From the NCBI RefSeq assembly GCF_001427635.1, contig NZ_LMHA01000001.1:522017-586016 (forward strand): a DNA stretch of 64,000 bases, given 5' to 3'. This DNA comes from Pseudoxanthomonas sp. Root65 (GTDB taxonomy: Bacteria; Pseudomonadota; Gammaproteobacteria; Xanthomonadales; Xanthomonadaceae). Both the position numbers and the translations under genes were made by a program. The notes below the pieces were generated by a model. It did no database searches. It was not told the DNA's origin and worked only from the letters and a program-made list of their open reading frames with translations. The stretch's first letter is position 1, and each line of letters begins with the position of its first letter. Of this stretch, positions 9,571 to 17,232 are shown in pieces.

Positions 9571-10002
9571 GTGATGGTGCTGTGTGGCGCCATCGCCTGG
9601 GTAGTCACGTACGCAGTCCCTGCGGGGATCATCGCCCTGCCGTCATCGCTGCGCGTGATGCTGGTCGCGTCGCTCGCAGCGCTCGGCCTGCTGTCCAACC
9701 TGTGGCCTAAGCTTGTTTTCGGCCGGGTCGGCACGACGGTGAACCCGCTTCGCCCGGCATCGTCTCGGGTACTGGTACTCACCGGACTGCATCGCCTCTC
9801 GCGCAATCCGATGTACATGGGACACGCGCTGATGCTGGTCGCCTGGGCCTGCTGGCTGCAACATCCCGCCGCGTTGGTTGGTGCGCCGTTGTACATGGCG
9901 TACGTCACCCGATACCAGATCCTGCCGGAAGAGCGCGCGCTTTCGGCGACGTTCGGAGCCGCTTACGAGGCGTATCAGGCCCGCGTGCGGCGCTGGCTTT
10001 GA
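9571..10002 (+). CDS. Isoprenylcysteine carboxyl methyltransferase-like membrane protein
   Basis: Small multi-pass membrane protein of the ICMT/PEMT-like family. The conserved C-terminal block is clear: TGLHRLSRNPMYMGHALM, then a hydrophobic segment, YQILPEERALSATFG and AYEAYQARVRRWL. Such proteins methylate lipids or other membrane substrates with S-adenosylmethionine; the substrate here cannot be told. The listed start is the GTG at 9571, with an ATG at 9574. The family N-terminus usually reads close to LDTRVPPPLV before the first membrane segment, and just that is encoded in frame immediately upstream. The true start may therefore be a non-ATG codon (for example CTG at 9535 or 9544) overlapping or abutting valS. 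Confidence 0.75.
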   Translation: MMVLCGAIAWVVTYAVPAGIIALPSSLRVMLVASLAALGLLSNLWPKLVFGRVGTTVNPLRPASSRVLVLTGLHRLSRNPMYMGHALMLVAWACWLQHPAALVGAPLYMAYVTRYQILPEERALSATFGAAYEAYQARVRRWL

Positions 10003-10038
10003 TGCACGGAAAGCCCGCGCCGTGTCACCGACCGTTGA

Positions 10039-10135
10039 CGTCATCCCAGCGCACGCCGGGAGCCACGTTGACGTTGCTGTTGTCTCTTCAGCGCAGCCGG
10101 AATCAGAATGGATTCCCGCGTTCGCGGGAATGACG
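10039..10135. repeat. Paired REP-like elements
   Basis: The right unit contains a perfect hairpin ATTCCCGCG-TT-CGCGGGAAT at 10112-10131 followed by GACG. The left unit, 10039-10064, is an imperfect inverted copy of it (CGTCATCCCAGCGCACGCCG). Units with CGTCATTCCCGCG cores are widespread dispersed repeats in gammaproteobacteria. The pair lies between the convergent methyltransferase and rimI genes, the usual site for such elements, where they can also stop transcription or protect 3' ends. Confidence 0.7.
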
Positions 10136-10160
10136 GACAGACGGCGGACCAGGGCCCGCC

Positions 10161-10670
10161 CTACAGCGGCGGCATCGTGGCGATGTCGTCGGCGACCAGT
10201 TCGATCGCCATCACCAGGGCGTCCTCGCGCCCGTCGCGGGCGGGGTAGTAGCGCGGGCGACGGCCGATCTCGTTGAAGCCCTCGCTGTGGTACAGCGAGA
10301 TGGCGCCGGGATTGGACGGGCGCACTTCCAGGAAGACGCGCTGCACGCGCAGGTCACGGGCGATCTTCACCAACGCCCGCAGAAGATACCGGCCCAGGCC
10401 GCGGCCCTGCCGCTCCGGCGCGATGCAGATGTTCAGCACATGCGCCTCGTCGGCAGCGATGCTCAGCAGGCCGTAGCCGATCACCAGTCCGTGCTCGGTC
10501 AGCACCCATGACGGGTAGCCGGCCTTCAGGCAGTCCTTGAAGATGCCGCGCGTCCACGGGAACGGGTAGGCGCGCTGTTCGATGGCCATCACTGCGTCGA
10601 GATCGCCCTCGCGCATCGGCCGCAGGCTGGACGTGGACACCGGTGAGGCCTCGACGCCCAGCGCACTCAT
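10161..10670 (-). CDS. rimI: Ribosomal protein S18 alanine N-acetyltransferase
   Basis: GNAT-fold acetyltransferase that N-acetylates ribosomal protein S18. From the ATG at 10670 the product has 169 residues. GNAT motifs are seen in order: LRPMREGDLDAVMAIEQRAYPFPWT (typical RimI N-terminus), motif A NICIAPERQGRGLGRYLLRAL with the acetyl-CoA pyrophosphate loop Q/R-x-x-G-x-G/A, and motif B ISLYHSEGFNEIGRRPRYY. Its ATG overlaps the stop of the upstream psi-like gene by 4 bp (ATGA), so the two are translationally coupled, as holD-rimI are in E. coli. Confidence 0.93.
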   Translation of the reverse strand: MSALGVEASPVSTSSLRPMREGDLDAVMAIEQRAYPFPWTRGIFKDCLKAGYPSWVLTEHGLVIGYGLLSIAADEAHVLNICIAPERQGRGLGRYLLRALVKIARDLRVQRVFLEVRPSNPGAISLYHSEGFNEIGRRPRYYPARDGREDALVMAIELVADDIATMPPL

Positions 10671-11113
10671 TCCGAAGCGCTCCGACGCAGCCGCCGCAGA
10701 CGGGGCCACAGCGCGCGCTTGGCGGCCGGGTTGCCGCGCAGTTCGGCCGAACTCGGCCATTGCGCGAACAGTTCCGCCGCGCCCGGCGCATTGGGATTGC
10801 AGCCCGACGCGCGGATCAGCGCGAAGTGCAGGCGGTCCGGAAGCTTCCCGCCGCCCATCCGCGGCGTGGATGCAGGACGCACCGGCTCCGGCGTGTCGAT
10901 CGTCGCGCGCGCGGGCGGACGTGCGCGAGGTGCAGGCACGGCAGGCACGGCAGGCACGGAATCGGCCGCTGCGGCGCGTTCGGCAGGCGCTTCCGCCACG
11001 GCGGGCGCCCCGGCCTCCGTTGGCCAGTCCGCCGGCAGGTAGACGGCGTGACCGAGCGCGCGCAACCAGCCCTGCTGCTCGGCCGACCACAGGCGGTCCG
11101 CCGCCAGCGTCAC
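10667..11113 (-). CDS. holD: Probable DNA polymerase III psi subunit (HolD-like)
   Basis: A 148-residue protein, unremarkable at first sight because its middle (about residues 30-85) is Ala/Pro-rich linker. Its C-terminus carries AELRGNPAAKRALWPRLRRL, which resembles the E. coli psi ending around DLRANPTARAALWQQI, and the N-terminus has QQGWLRALGHAVY, like the chi-binding start of psi. The gene also lies directly upstream of and overlapping rimI, the E. coli holD position. A GTG at 11113 was chosen as start: it overlaps the pssA stop as GTGA and has AAGGA about 9 bases upstream. An ATG at 11155 would overlap pssA by 46 bp. The role (psi, bridging chi/HolC to the clamp loader) rests on these weak similarities plus gene order. 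Confidence 0.7.
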   Translation of the reverse strand: MTLAADRLWSAEQQGWLRALGHAVYLPADWPTEAGAPAVAEAPAERAAAADSVPAVPAVPAPRARPPARATIDTPEPVRPASTPRMGGGKLPDRLHFALIRASGCNPNAPGAAELFAQWPSSAELRGNPAAKRALWPRLRRLRRSASE

Positions 11114-11889
11114 GCGGCGGCGTCCTTCTGCCGGCGCATGCGCTGCCACAGCCACAGGCCCGGTCCCGACACGGCATACACCACGCCCACCGCCAGCAGG
11201 GTGCGCGGCAGGTCGATGAAGAGGATCGCCAGCACCAGCGGCACCAGTGCCAGCACCACGAACGGAATGCGGTCGGCCTTCGCCCCGCCCTCGCCCGTGC
11301 CCTTGAAACTCCAGAAGCGGATGCGGCTGACCATCAGCAGCGCCGCGACCAGGGTGACCGCCAGCGCCACATAGCGCAGTTCCTCACCACTCCAGCCCAG
11401 TTCGCCATCGGCGAACGCCCACACGAAGGACATCATCAGGCCCGCCGCCGCTGGGCTGGCCAGGCCGACGAACCAGCGCTTGTCCACCGTGCCCACCTGG
11501 GTGTTGAACCGGGCCAGCCGCAGTGCCGCGCAGGCGGCGTACAGGAACGCCACTACCCAGCCCACGCGTCCCATCACGGTGCCATCGAACTTCAGCGCCG
11601 ACAGCGACCAGTGATACATCACCAGCGACGGCGCCAGGCCGAAGCTGACCAGGTCGGCCAGCGAGTCGTACTGCACGCCGAATTCGCTGCTGGTGCCGGT
11701 CAGGCGCGCCACCCGCCCGTCGATGCCGTCCATCAGGCCCGCCACGAACACCGCGATGGCCGCGTTGACGAACTGGCCGTTGGCCGCGGCGATGATCGCG
11801 AAGAACCCCGCAAACAGGCCTGCCGTGGTGAACAGGTTGGGCAACAGGTAGATCCCGCGAGAGCGCGGGGGCGGCTTGATTTCGTTCAT
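11110..11889 (-). CDS. pssA: CDP-diacylglycerol-serine O-phosphatidyltransferase
   Basis: Membrane enzyme that makes phosphatidylserine, the precursor of phosphatidylethanolamine. The CDP-alcohol phosphatidyltransferase motif D-G-x2-A-R-x8-G-x3-D-x3-D is intact in DGIDGRVARLTG...FGVQYDSLAD (about residues 50-75). Six to eight hydrophobic segments follow, giving the integral-membrane PssA2 type rather than the E. coli soluble type. The ATG at 11889 (MNEIKPPPRSRGIYLLPNLF) fits the family start; the longer open frame upstream is not conserved. It heads the tight pssA - psi-like - rimI operon, each junction being a 4-bp overlap. Confidence 0.92.
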   Translation of the reverse strand: MNEIKPPPRSRGIYLLPNLFTTAGLFAGFFAIIAAANGQFVNAAIAVFVAGLMDGIDGRVARLTGTSSEFGVQYDSLADLVSFGLAPSLVMYHWSLSALKFDGTVMGRVGWVVAFLYAACAALRLARFNTQVGTVDKRWFVGLASPAAAGLMMSFVWAFADGELGWSGEELRYVALAVTLVAALLMVSRIRFWSFKGTGEGGAKADRIPFVVLALVPLVLAILFIDLPRTLLAVGVVYAVSGPGLWLWQRMRRQKDAAA

Positions 11890-11980
11890 GGGTCGCAGTT
11901 TAGCCCAGCCCTCACCCGCCCGGCTTGCCTGCGCGGCCCGGGGGTGCTGCAATCAGGCCTCCCGCGATCCGGAGCTTCCC

Positions 11981-12376
11981 ATGCGCCTCCTGTCCTGCCT
12001 CGCCGTGCTGGCGTTCTGTCTGGCGACCGCCGCCACCGTGCAGGCCCAGCAGGTCTACCAGTGGAAGGACAAGAACGGGGTGACGCACTACTCCGACAGC
12101 CCGCCGCCCAACCAGACCACGCAGAACCGGCGCATCAACCAGTACGGCGCGGCTGCGGCCGATCCGGCCCAGCCGGCCGGCAAGCCAGTCGAGAATGCGC
12201 AATGCGCCGGTGCCCGCGCCAACCTCCAGATCCTCGCGTCCAGCAAGGGCCCGGTCCAGCAGGACACGGATGGCGACGGCAAGCCCGATACGGTCCTGGA
12301 CGACAGCGGCCGCGAGAACCAGCGCAATCTGGCCGAAGCCGCTGTGAAGGCCTATTGCCCCCCCGCGGGCACCTGA
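11981..12376 (+). CDS. Exported DUF4124-domain protein
   Basis: A 131-residue protein with a Sec signal peptide (MRLLSCLAVLAFCLATAATVQAQ, cleavage likely after AQA) followed by a DUF4124 domain starting VYQWKDKNGVTHYSDSPPP. The C-terminal part has an acidic DTDGDGKPDT stretch and two cysteines (in NAQCAGARAN and KAYCPPAG). DUF4124 proteins are common periplasmic proteins of unknown function in gammaproteobacteria. It is divergent from pssA and 9 bp upstream of a second DUF4124 gene. Confidence 0.85.
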   Translation: MRLLSCLAVLAFCLATAATVQAQQVYQWKDKNGVTHYSDSPPPNQTTQNRRINQYGAAAADPAQPAGKPVENAQCAGARANLQILASSKGPVQQDTDGDGKPDTVLDDSGRENQRNLAEAAVKAYCPPAGT

Positions 12377-12385
12377 TCCCATCGG

Positions 12386-12673
12386 ATGCGCGCGTGGGCG
12401 GCGATCGTCGCGGGCATTGCGCTGGGCGTCGGCGTCGCCTGGTGGCTGGCGCGCGAATCGCCTGAGACCACCTCACGCAAGCAGGCCCGTGCGGAACAGG
12501 CCGCGGCCGCCCAGGCCGACGATGCGCGGCCCTCGCTGTACCGATGGCGCGACGATGCCGGCGTGCTGCAGATCACCGAGCAGCCGCCGAAGGACCGCCG
12601 CTACGAACGCATCGATCGCGACACGCCGGCCGGCATCCGCGTGAGCGGCGACGCGGCGACCGACGCGGATTGA
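12386..12673 (+). CDS. Membrane-anchored DUF4124-like protein
   Basis: A 95-residue protein with an N-terminal hydrophobic segment (residues 3-20, AWAAIVAGIALGVGVAWW) acting as anchor or uncleaved signal, a charged Ala/Gln linker, and a short DUF4124-type module LYRWRDDAGVLQITEQPPKDRRYERI. It is 9 bp from the preceding DUF4124 gene and probably co-transcribed with it. Function unknown. The pair may be an old duplication whose second copy kept only the core of the domain. Confidence 0.8.
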   Translation: MRAWAAIVAGIALGVGVAWWLARESPETTSRKQARAEQAAAAQADDARPSLYRWRDDAGVLQITEQPPKDRRYERIDRDTPAGIRVSGDAATDAD

Positions 12674-12743
12674 CCCGCCGCCGCCCCGCCCGCGGCCAAG
12701 GCTGGCAAAATAGGCGATTCGCCCTTCCCGGATCTCCCTGCCG

Positions 12744-14438
12744 ATGCGCCTGTCGCAGTTCCACCTCCGCACCACCAAGGAAACGCCCGCCGACGCCGAA
12801 CTGGTCAGCCACCAGCTGATGCTGCGCGCCGGCATGATCCGCAAGCTGGCCGCCGGCCTGTACACCTGGTCGCCGCTGGGCCTGCGCGTGCTGCGCAAGG
12901 TGGAAACCGTGGTGCGCGAGGAAATGGACCACGCCGGCGCGATCGAGATGATCATGCCGACCATCCAGCCGCGCGAACTGTGGGAAGAGACGGGACGCTG
13001 GGAGAAATTCGGCGGCCAGCTGCTGAAGATCAGCGACCGCAAGGAACAGCAGTTCTGCTACAGCCCCACCGCCGAGGAGGCCGTCACCGATTTCGCGCGC
13101 CAGGAGCTGTCCAGCTACAAGCAGCTGCCGGTCAACTTCTACCAGATCCAGACCAAGTTCCGCGACGAGATCCGCCCGCGCTTCGGCGTGATGCGTGCGC
13201 GCGAGTTCGTGATGAAGGACGCCTACTCCTTCCACATCACCGACGAGGACCTGGTGCGCGAGTACCGCAACATGCATGCGGCCTATACGCGCATCTTCAC
13301 CCGTCTGGGTCTGGATTTCCGCGCGGTGCAGGCCGACAGCGGCGCCATCGGCGGCGATGCCTCGCAGGAATTCCACGTGCTGGCCGACTCGGGCGAGGAC
13401 GCCATCGCGTTCTCCACCGGTTCCGACTACGCGGCGAATGTCGAAGCCGCGCAGGCGGCGGCACCGGGCCCGCGCGCCGCCGCCTCGGAAACGATGAACA
13501 AGGTCGCCACGCCCACGCAGAAGACCTGCGAGGACGTGGCCGCGCTGCTCGGTATCCCGCTGCAGCGGACGGTGAAGTCGGTCGCGGTGATGACCGACGC
13601 CGGCTTCGTGCTGGCGCTGGTGCGCGGCGACCACGCCGTCAACGAGATCAAGCTGGGCAAGGTCGCCGGCATGACCGATTACCGGCTGGCGACGGAGGCC
13701 GAGATCCTCGCCCACCTCGGCAGCGAGCCGGGCTTCTTGGGCCCGGTCGGTGCGAAGCAGGCGATCCGCGTGGTCGCCGACCGCGACGTGGCGGCGATGG
13801 CCGACTTCGTGGTGGGCGCCAACGAGGCCGGCTTCCACCTGGCCGGCGTCAACTGGGGTCGCGACCTTCCCGAACCCGAGACCGTCGCCGACATCCGCAA
13901 CGTCGTGCCCGGCGACAAGGCGGCCGACGGCGGCGAGATCCGCATCGTGCGCGGCATCGAGGTGGGCCACGTATTCCAGCTCGGCCGCAAGTACAGCGAG
14001 GCGATGAAGTTCACCGTGCTGGACGAAACCGGCAAGGCCGCCACCCCGGCGATGGGCTGCTACGGCATCGGCGTGTCGCGCATCGTGGCGGCTGCCATCG
14101 AACAGAACCACGACACCAACGGCATCATCTGGCCGGTGCCGATGGCGCCTTGGGCGGTGGCGGTGTGCGTGATCAATCCGAAGAGCGATGCGGCGGTGAA
14201 CGACGCTGCCGAGCAGTTGCTGCAGGAACTGCAGGCCGCGGGCATCGAAGCGGTGCTGGACGATCGCGGACTGCGTCCCGGCGCGATGTTCGCCGACATC
14301 GAACTGATCGGCATCCCGCACCGCGTGGTGGTGTCCGAGCGCGGACTGGCCGCCGGCACGTTCGAGTATCGCGCCCGCCGCGCCGCCGACGCCGAGAACA
14401 TCGGCCGCGACGAACTGCTGGCGCGCCTGCGCGGCTGA
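12744..14438 (+). CDS. proS: Proline-tRNA ligase (bacterial, editing type)
   Basis: Class II aminoacyl-tRNA synthetase charging tRNA-Pro. The 564-residue protein begins [20 protein letters not shown], the standard start. It has class II motif 1 around residues 60-90 ([18 protein letters not shown]), motif 2 [21 protein letters not shown], the YbaK-like insertion domain that deacylates Ala-tRNA-Pro (about residues 225-400, containing [17 protein letters not shown]), motif 3 [13 protein letters not shown], and the C-terminal anticodon-binding domain. The length fits the INS-containing bacterial form (572 in E. coli). Confidence 0.97.
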   Translation: MRLSQFHLRTTKETPADAELVSHQLMLRAGMIRKLAAGLYTWSPLGLRVLRKVETVVREEMDHAGAIEMIMPTIQPRELWEETGRWEKFGGQLLKISDRKEQQFCYSPTAEEAVTDFARQELSSYKQLPVNFYQIQTKFRDEIRPRFGVMRAREFVMKDAYSFHITDEDLVREYRNMHAAYTRIFTRLGLDFRAVQADSGAIGGDASQEFHVLADSGEDAIAFSTGSDYAANVEAAQAAAPGPRAAASETMNKVATPTQKTCEDVAALLGIPLQRTVKSVAVMTDAGFVLALVRGDHAVNEIKLGKVAGMTDYRLATEAEILAHLGSEPGFLGPVGAKQAIRVVADRDVAAMADFVVGANEAGFHLAGVNWGRDLPEPETVADIRNVVPGDKAADGGEIRIVRGIEVGHVFQLGRKYSEAMKFTVLDETGKAATPAMGCYGIGVSRIVAAAIEQNHDTNGIIWPVPMAPWAVAVCVINPKSDAAVNDAAEQLLQELQAAGIEAVLDDRGLRPGAMFADIELIGIPHRVVVSERGLAAGTFEYRARRAADAENIGRDELLARLRG

Positions 14439-14488
14439 AGCCGGGCATCGATGCGCGGACGCATCCACGCGTTCGCGCAGGGTGCGGT

Positions 14489-14518
14489 TTGTGCCGCGAT
14501 TAACTCGTCCATTATCAT
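14489..14518 (+). promoter_or_regulatory. Possible sigma-70 promoter for the H-NS-family gene
   Basis: TTGTGC at 14489-14494 and TATCAT at 14513-14518, 18 bases apart, resemble -35 and -10 boxes. They lie in the 128-bp gap between proS and the H-NS-type gene, about 50 bp before its start codon. The local sequence (GATTAACTCGTCCATTATC) is AT-richer than its surroundings. Eye-read match only. Confidence 0.35.
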
Positions 14519-14566
14519 CGGGTCACCGCCAAGGATGGGGTGTCCCTTCCTGACTGGAGATAGTTG

Positions 14567-14935
14567 ATGTCGATCGACCTGCGTAACCTGTCCGCCAAGG
14601 AACTTGGCGCCCTGATTGCCAAAGCCAAGGAACAGCAGACCAAGCTGTCCAAGCGCACGCCCATTGCCACGGTCCGCGGCAAGATCACCAAGTTCGCCAA
14701 GGCCGAGGGCTACACGCTGGAGGAACTGTTCGGCACGGCCGGCGCGCGTCCCGCGAAGGTCGCAGCCAAGCCCGGCCCCCGCGCGGGCAAGAAACTCGGC
14801 AAGGTCGCGCCGAAATACCGCAATCCGGCCAATCCGAAGGAAACCTGGACCGGCCGCGGCAAGCACCCGCGCTGGATGGCGGCATTGATCGCCAAGGGCA
14901 AGAAGGCCGAAGACTTCCTGATCAAGAAGAAGTAA
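14567..14935 (+). CDS. H-NS family nucleoid-associated protein
   Basis: A 122-residue H-NS/HvrA-type DNA-binding protein. The N-terminal helix MSIDLRNLSAKELGALIAKAKEQQ is the oligomerisation part, shorter than in enteric H-NS. The C-terminal domain carries the diagnostic KYRNPANPKETWTGRGKHPR motif, equivalent to the AT-hook-like Q/R-G-R loop, and ends in a Lys-rich tail. Such proteins silence AT-rich, often horizontally acquired DNA; in Xanthomonas the relative XrvA controls virulence genes. The ATG at 14567 has GGAGA about 8 bases upstream; a TTG three bases earlier is unlikely. A strong terminator follows directly, so the gene is probably monocistronic. Confidence 0.9.
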   Translation: MSIDLRNLSAKELGALIAKAKEQQTKLSKRTPIATVRGKITKFAKAEGYTLEELFGTAGARPAKVAAKPGPRAGKKLGKVAPKYRNPANPKETWTGRGKHPRWMAALIAKGKKAEDFLIKKK

Positions 14936-14957
14936 TCGCGACCGCAGAGAATCGAAA

Positions 14958-14986
14958 GAAAACGGGAGGCCTGGCCTCCCGTTTTC
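14958..14986 (+). terminator. Rho-independent terminator of the H-NS-type gene
   Basis: A near-perfect palindrome: GAAAACGGGAGGCC at 14958-14971, one base, then GGCCTCCCGTTTTC at 14973-14986. The T run on the plus strand ends transcription of the H-NS-type gene. The A run on the left makes it work in the other direction too, but the convergent exporter gene ends to its right at 15009, so the same hairpin serves both genes. Confidence 0.9.
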
Positions 14987-15008
14987 CGTTTCCGGCGCCG
15001 GTAATGCC

Positions 15009-16256
15009 TCAGAGATTCTTGCGCGAGGAAATCAGCAGGTTGCCGAACAGCAGGCCGGCCACCAGCGCCATCACCACGTTGGTGACCGCCAGCAGCGCGG
15101 ACTGGCCCACGCCCACGTCCTGCTGCTGCACCAGCGTCAGCAGCCCGCGCAGGCTGGTGCTGCCGGGCACCAGCATCAGGATGCCCGGCACGCGGATCAG
15201 CGCGCCCGGCCGGTTGGCCCAGCGCGCGAACGCATTGCCGGCCGCGGTCAGCGTCAGCGCCGAAAGGAAGATGCCGACCGGACTGCCCCAGGTCTGCCCC
15301 GCATAGCGCGAGATGCTGTACCCGGCGATGGCCGCGGCCATCACCCAGAAATAGTCGCGCCGGTGCGCCTTGAACAGCACGGCGAAGGCGTAGGCGGCGA
15401 ACACCATCGCGGCCCACTCCACCCATTCCGGTTGCGGCCGCGAGGCACGCACGTCCGGATACAGGCCCATCAGCTGCGCCAGCGTCACCGCGATCATGCT
15501 GCCGACGGTCAGCTTGAGCACGGTCGCCATCGCGCCGGCGAAACGCGCCACGCCGGACACGAGGTGCTGGCTGGTCAGCTCGTTCACCGCATTGGTCAGC
15601 GCCATGCCGGGCAACAGCACGATCAGCGAGGCGATGATCACCGTGTTGAGGTTCAACGGCGCGATGAAGTTGGCCACCAGGATCGCCACGAAGCCGGCCA
15701 CCAGCGCCGAAATCGCATCGCTGGCTTCCTTCATCTTCGGCCGCCGCGCGATCACTTCGCCCAGCACGCCGATGATCACGCCGATCAGGCCGGCGGTGGC
15801 GATGTCCAGCCATGGCAGCCGCCACAGACCGGCGACGGCGGCCGCGGCCAGGCCCGAGGCGAAGATCTGCATCGCCCGCCAGCGCCAGCTCGGCGTGCGG
15901 TCGAGCGCACGCAGCGCGGTATGGCCCTGGGCGATGCTCATTTCACCGGACGACACCGCATCGGCGATGCGGTCGGCTTCGCTGAGCTTGTGCAGGTCGG
16001 TTTCGCCCGGCGCCAGCCGGATCACCCGCGTGCTGTCGCTGGCACCGAGCGGGCGCGACGGATCGCTGAAGCTCAGGATCAGGCCGGTGGGGTTCGACCA
16101 CGGTTCGCAGTCCAGACCGAGGCGCTGGGACAGGCCCACCACCGTGCCTTCCAGTCGCTGCGCCGTGGTGCCGTAACTGTGCAGGCGCCCGGCAATCTCG
16201 CAGACGAAGGCGATGCGCTGGGCATAGGTGGCGGTGGTCAGCATGTCGTCGGGCAT
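15009..16256 (-). CDS. Threonine/serine exporter family protein (ThrE-like)
   Basis: A 415-residue membrane protein that fuses the two halves of the ThrE family (DUF1212/YjjP-like plus DUF3815/YjjB-like). The N-terminal cytosolic part has RIAFVCEIAGRLHSYGTTAQRLE, the usual catalytic-like region, and a first set of membrane segments at about residues 145-275. The second half has another set (about 285-410) with VPGILMLVPGSTSLRGL, the YjjB signature. Corynebacterium ThrE exports threonine and serine. The ATG at 16256 (MPDDMLTTATYAQRIAF) is chosen because the upstream extension is not conserved. It is divergent from the DMT transporter gene. Confidence 0.85.
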   Translation of the reverse strand: MPDDMLTTATYAQRIAFVCEIAGRLHSYGTTAQRLEGTVVGLSQRLGLDCEPWSNPTGLILSFSDPSRPLGASDSTRVIRLAPGETDLHKLSEADRIADAVSSGEMSIAQGHTALRALDRTPSWRWRAMQIFASGLAAAAVAGLWRLPWLDIATAGLIGVIIGVLGEVIARRPKMKEASDAISALVAGFVAILVANFIAPLNLNTVIIASLIVLLPGMALTNAVNELTSQHLVSGVARFAGAMATVLKLTVGSMIAVTLAQLMGLYPDVRASRPQPEWVEWAAMVFAAYAFAVLFKAHRRDYFWVMAAAIAGYSISRYAGQTWGSPVGIFLSALTLTAAGNAFARWANRPGALIRVPGILMLVPGSTSLRGLLTLVQQQDVGVGQSALLAVTNVVMALVAGLLFGNLLISSRKNL

Positions 16257-16341
16257 CGGCACAGTATCGCCCAAGGCGCCGCACGGTGGCTTCATGCCGG
16301 GCCGCTTACACTGGGCGCGGACGACGCGGGCAGGGGGCAAG

Positions 16342-17232
16342 GTGGGGATCGGCGAAGCCATGGCACTGGGCAGCGCGGCCGCGTGGGCGGTCGGCGTGAT
16401 TCTGGCGCGTCAGCTCGGCGCGCACCTGCCTCCGCTGACGCTCAACCTGCTGAAGAACGGGCTGGTGCTGGCGGTGCTCGCGCCGGTCGCGTGGCTGGTC
16501 TACGCCGGCGAATGGCCGGCCTTGCCGGCGCGCGACATCGCGGTCGTGCTGGCCAGCGGCGTCATCGGCATCGCCCTGGCGGACACGCTGTATTTCCGCG
16601 CGCTCAACGAGCTCGGCGCCGGGCGCATGGGCATCATCGGCAATCTCTACAGCCCGCTGGTGCTGCTGCTGGGATTCGTCTTCCTCGACGAGCGCCTCGG
16701 CGGCATGCAATGGCTGGGCTTCGGCCTGGTGGCGATGGGCGTGCTGCTGGTCAGCCGCCCGCCCGGCGAATGGCGCACGCATCCGGAGCACACCGCGCGC
16801 GGCGTGCTGCTGGGCCTGCTCGCCATCGCACTGATGGCCGTGGCCATCGTGATGGTGAAGCGCACACTGGAAACCCAGCCGCTGCTGTGGGTGACCGTGC
16901 TGCGGCTGGTGGGTGCGGTCATCGGCCTGCTGCTGGTGGCCACCCTGCCGGCGATGCGCCGGCGCATGCGGTTCGTCGCCGGCAACGTGCCCTGGCACCG
17001 GCTGGTGCTGGCGGCGCTGATCGGCCAGGGCCTGTCGATGGTGATGTGGCTGGGTGGCTACAAGTACACCAGCGCCTCGGTGGCCGCGATCCTCAACGAA
17101 AGCGCGTCGGTGTTCCTGGTGGTGCTGGCGGCGCTCTGGCTGCGCGAGCCGCTGGGGCGCCGCGCCGGCGTCGGCGTACTCCTCACGTTCAGTGGGATAG
17201 CCTGTATGCTCCTCGGCCGAGCGACGCCATGA
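16342..17232 (+). CDS. DMT (EamA) family transporter
   Basis: A 10-TM drug/metabolite transporter of 296 residues, made of two EamA repeats. The GTG at 16342 follows an AGGGGGCAAG ribosome-binding sequence and gives GIGEAMALGSAAAWAVGVIL as the first segment, the typical EamA start; an ATG at 16360 would shorten it. EamA landmarks: ALADTLYFRALNELGAGRMGIIGNLYSPL, LDERLG at the end of repeat 1, and LNESASVFLVVLAALWLREPLG in repeat 2. Substrate unknown. The stop overlaps the next gene by 4 bp (ATGA), so it appears to be the first gene of the MCE lipid-transport operon, an unusual companion. Confidence 0.87.
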   Translation: MGIGEAMALGSAAAWAVGVILARQLGAHLPPLTLNLLKNGLVLAVLAPVAWLVYAGEWPALPARDIAVVLASGVIGIALADTLYFRALNELGAGRMGIIGNLYSPLVLLLGFVFLDERLGGMQWLGFGLVAMGVLLVSRPPGEWRTHPEHTARGVLLGLLAIALMAVAIVMVKRTLETQPLLWVTVLRLVGAVIGLLLVATLPAMRRRMRFVAGNVPWHRLVLAALIGQGLSMVMWLGGYKYTSASVAAILNESASVFLVVLAALWLREPLGRRAGVGVLLTFSGIACMLLGRATP

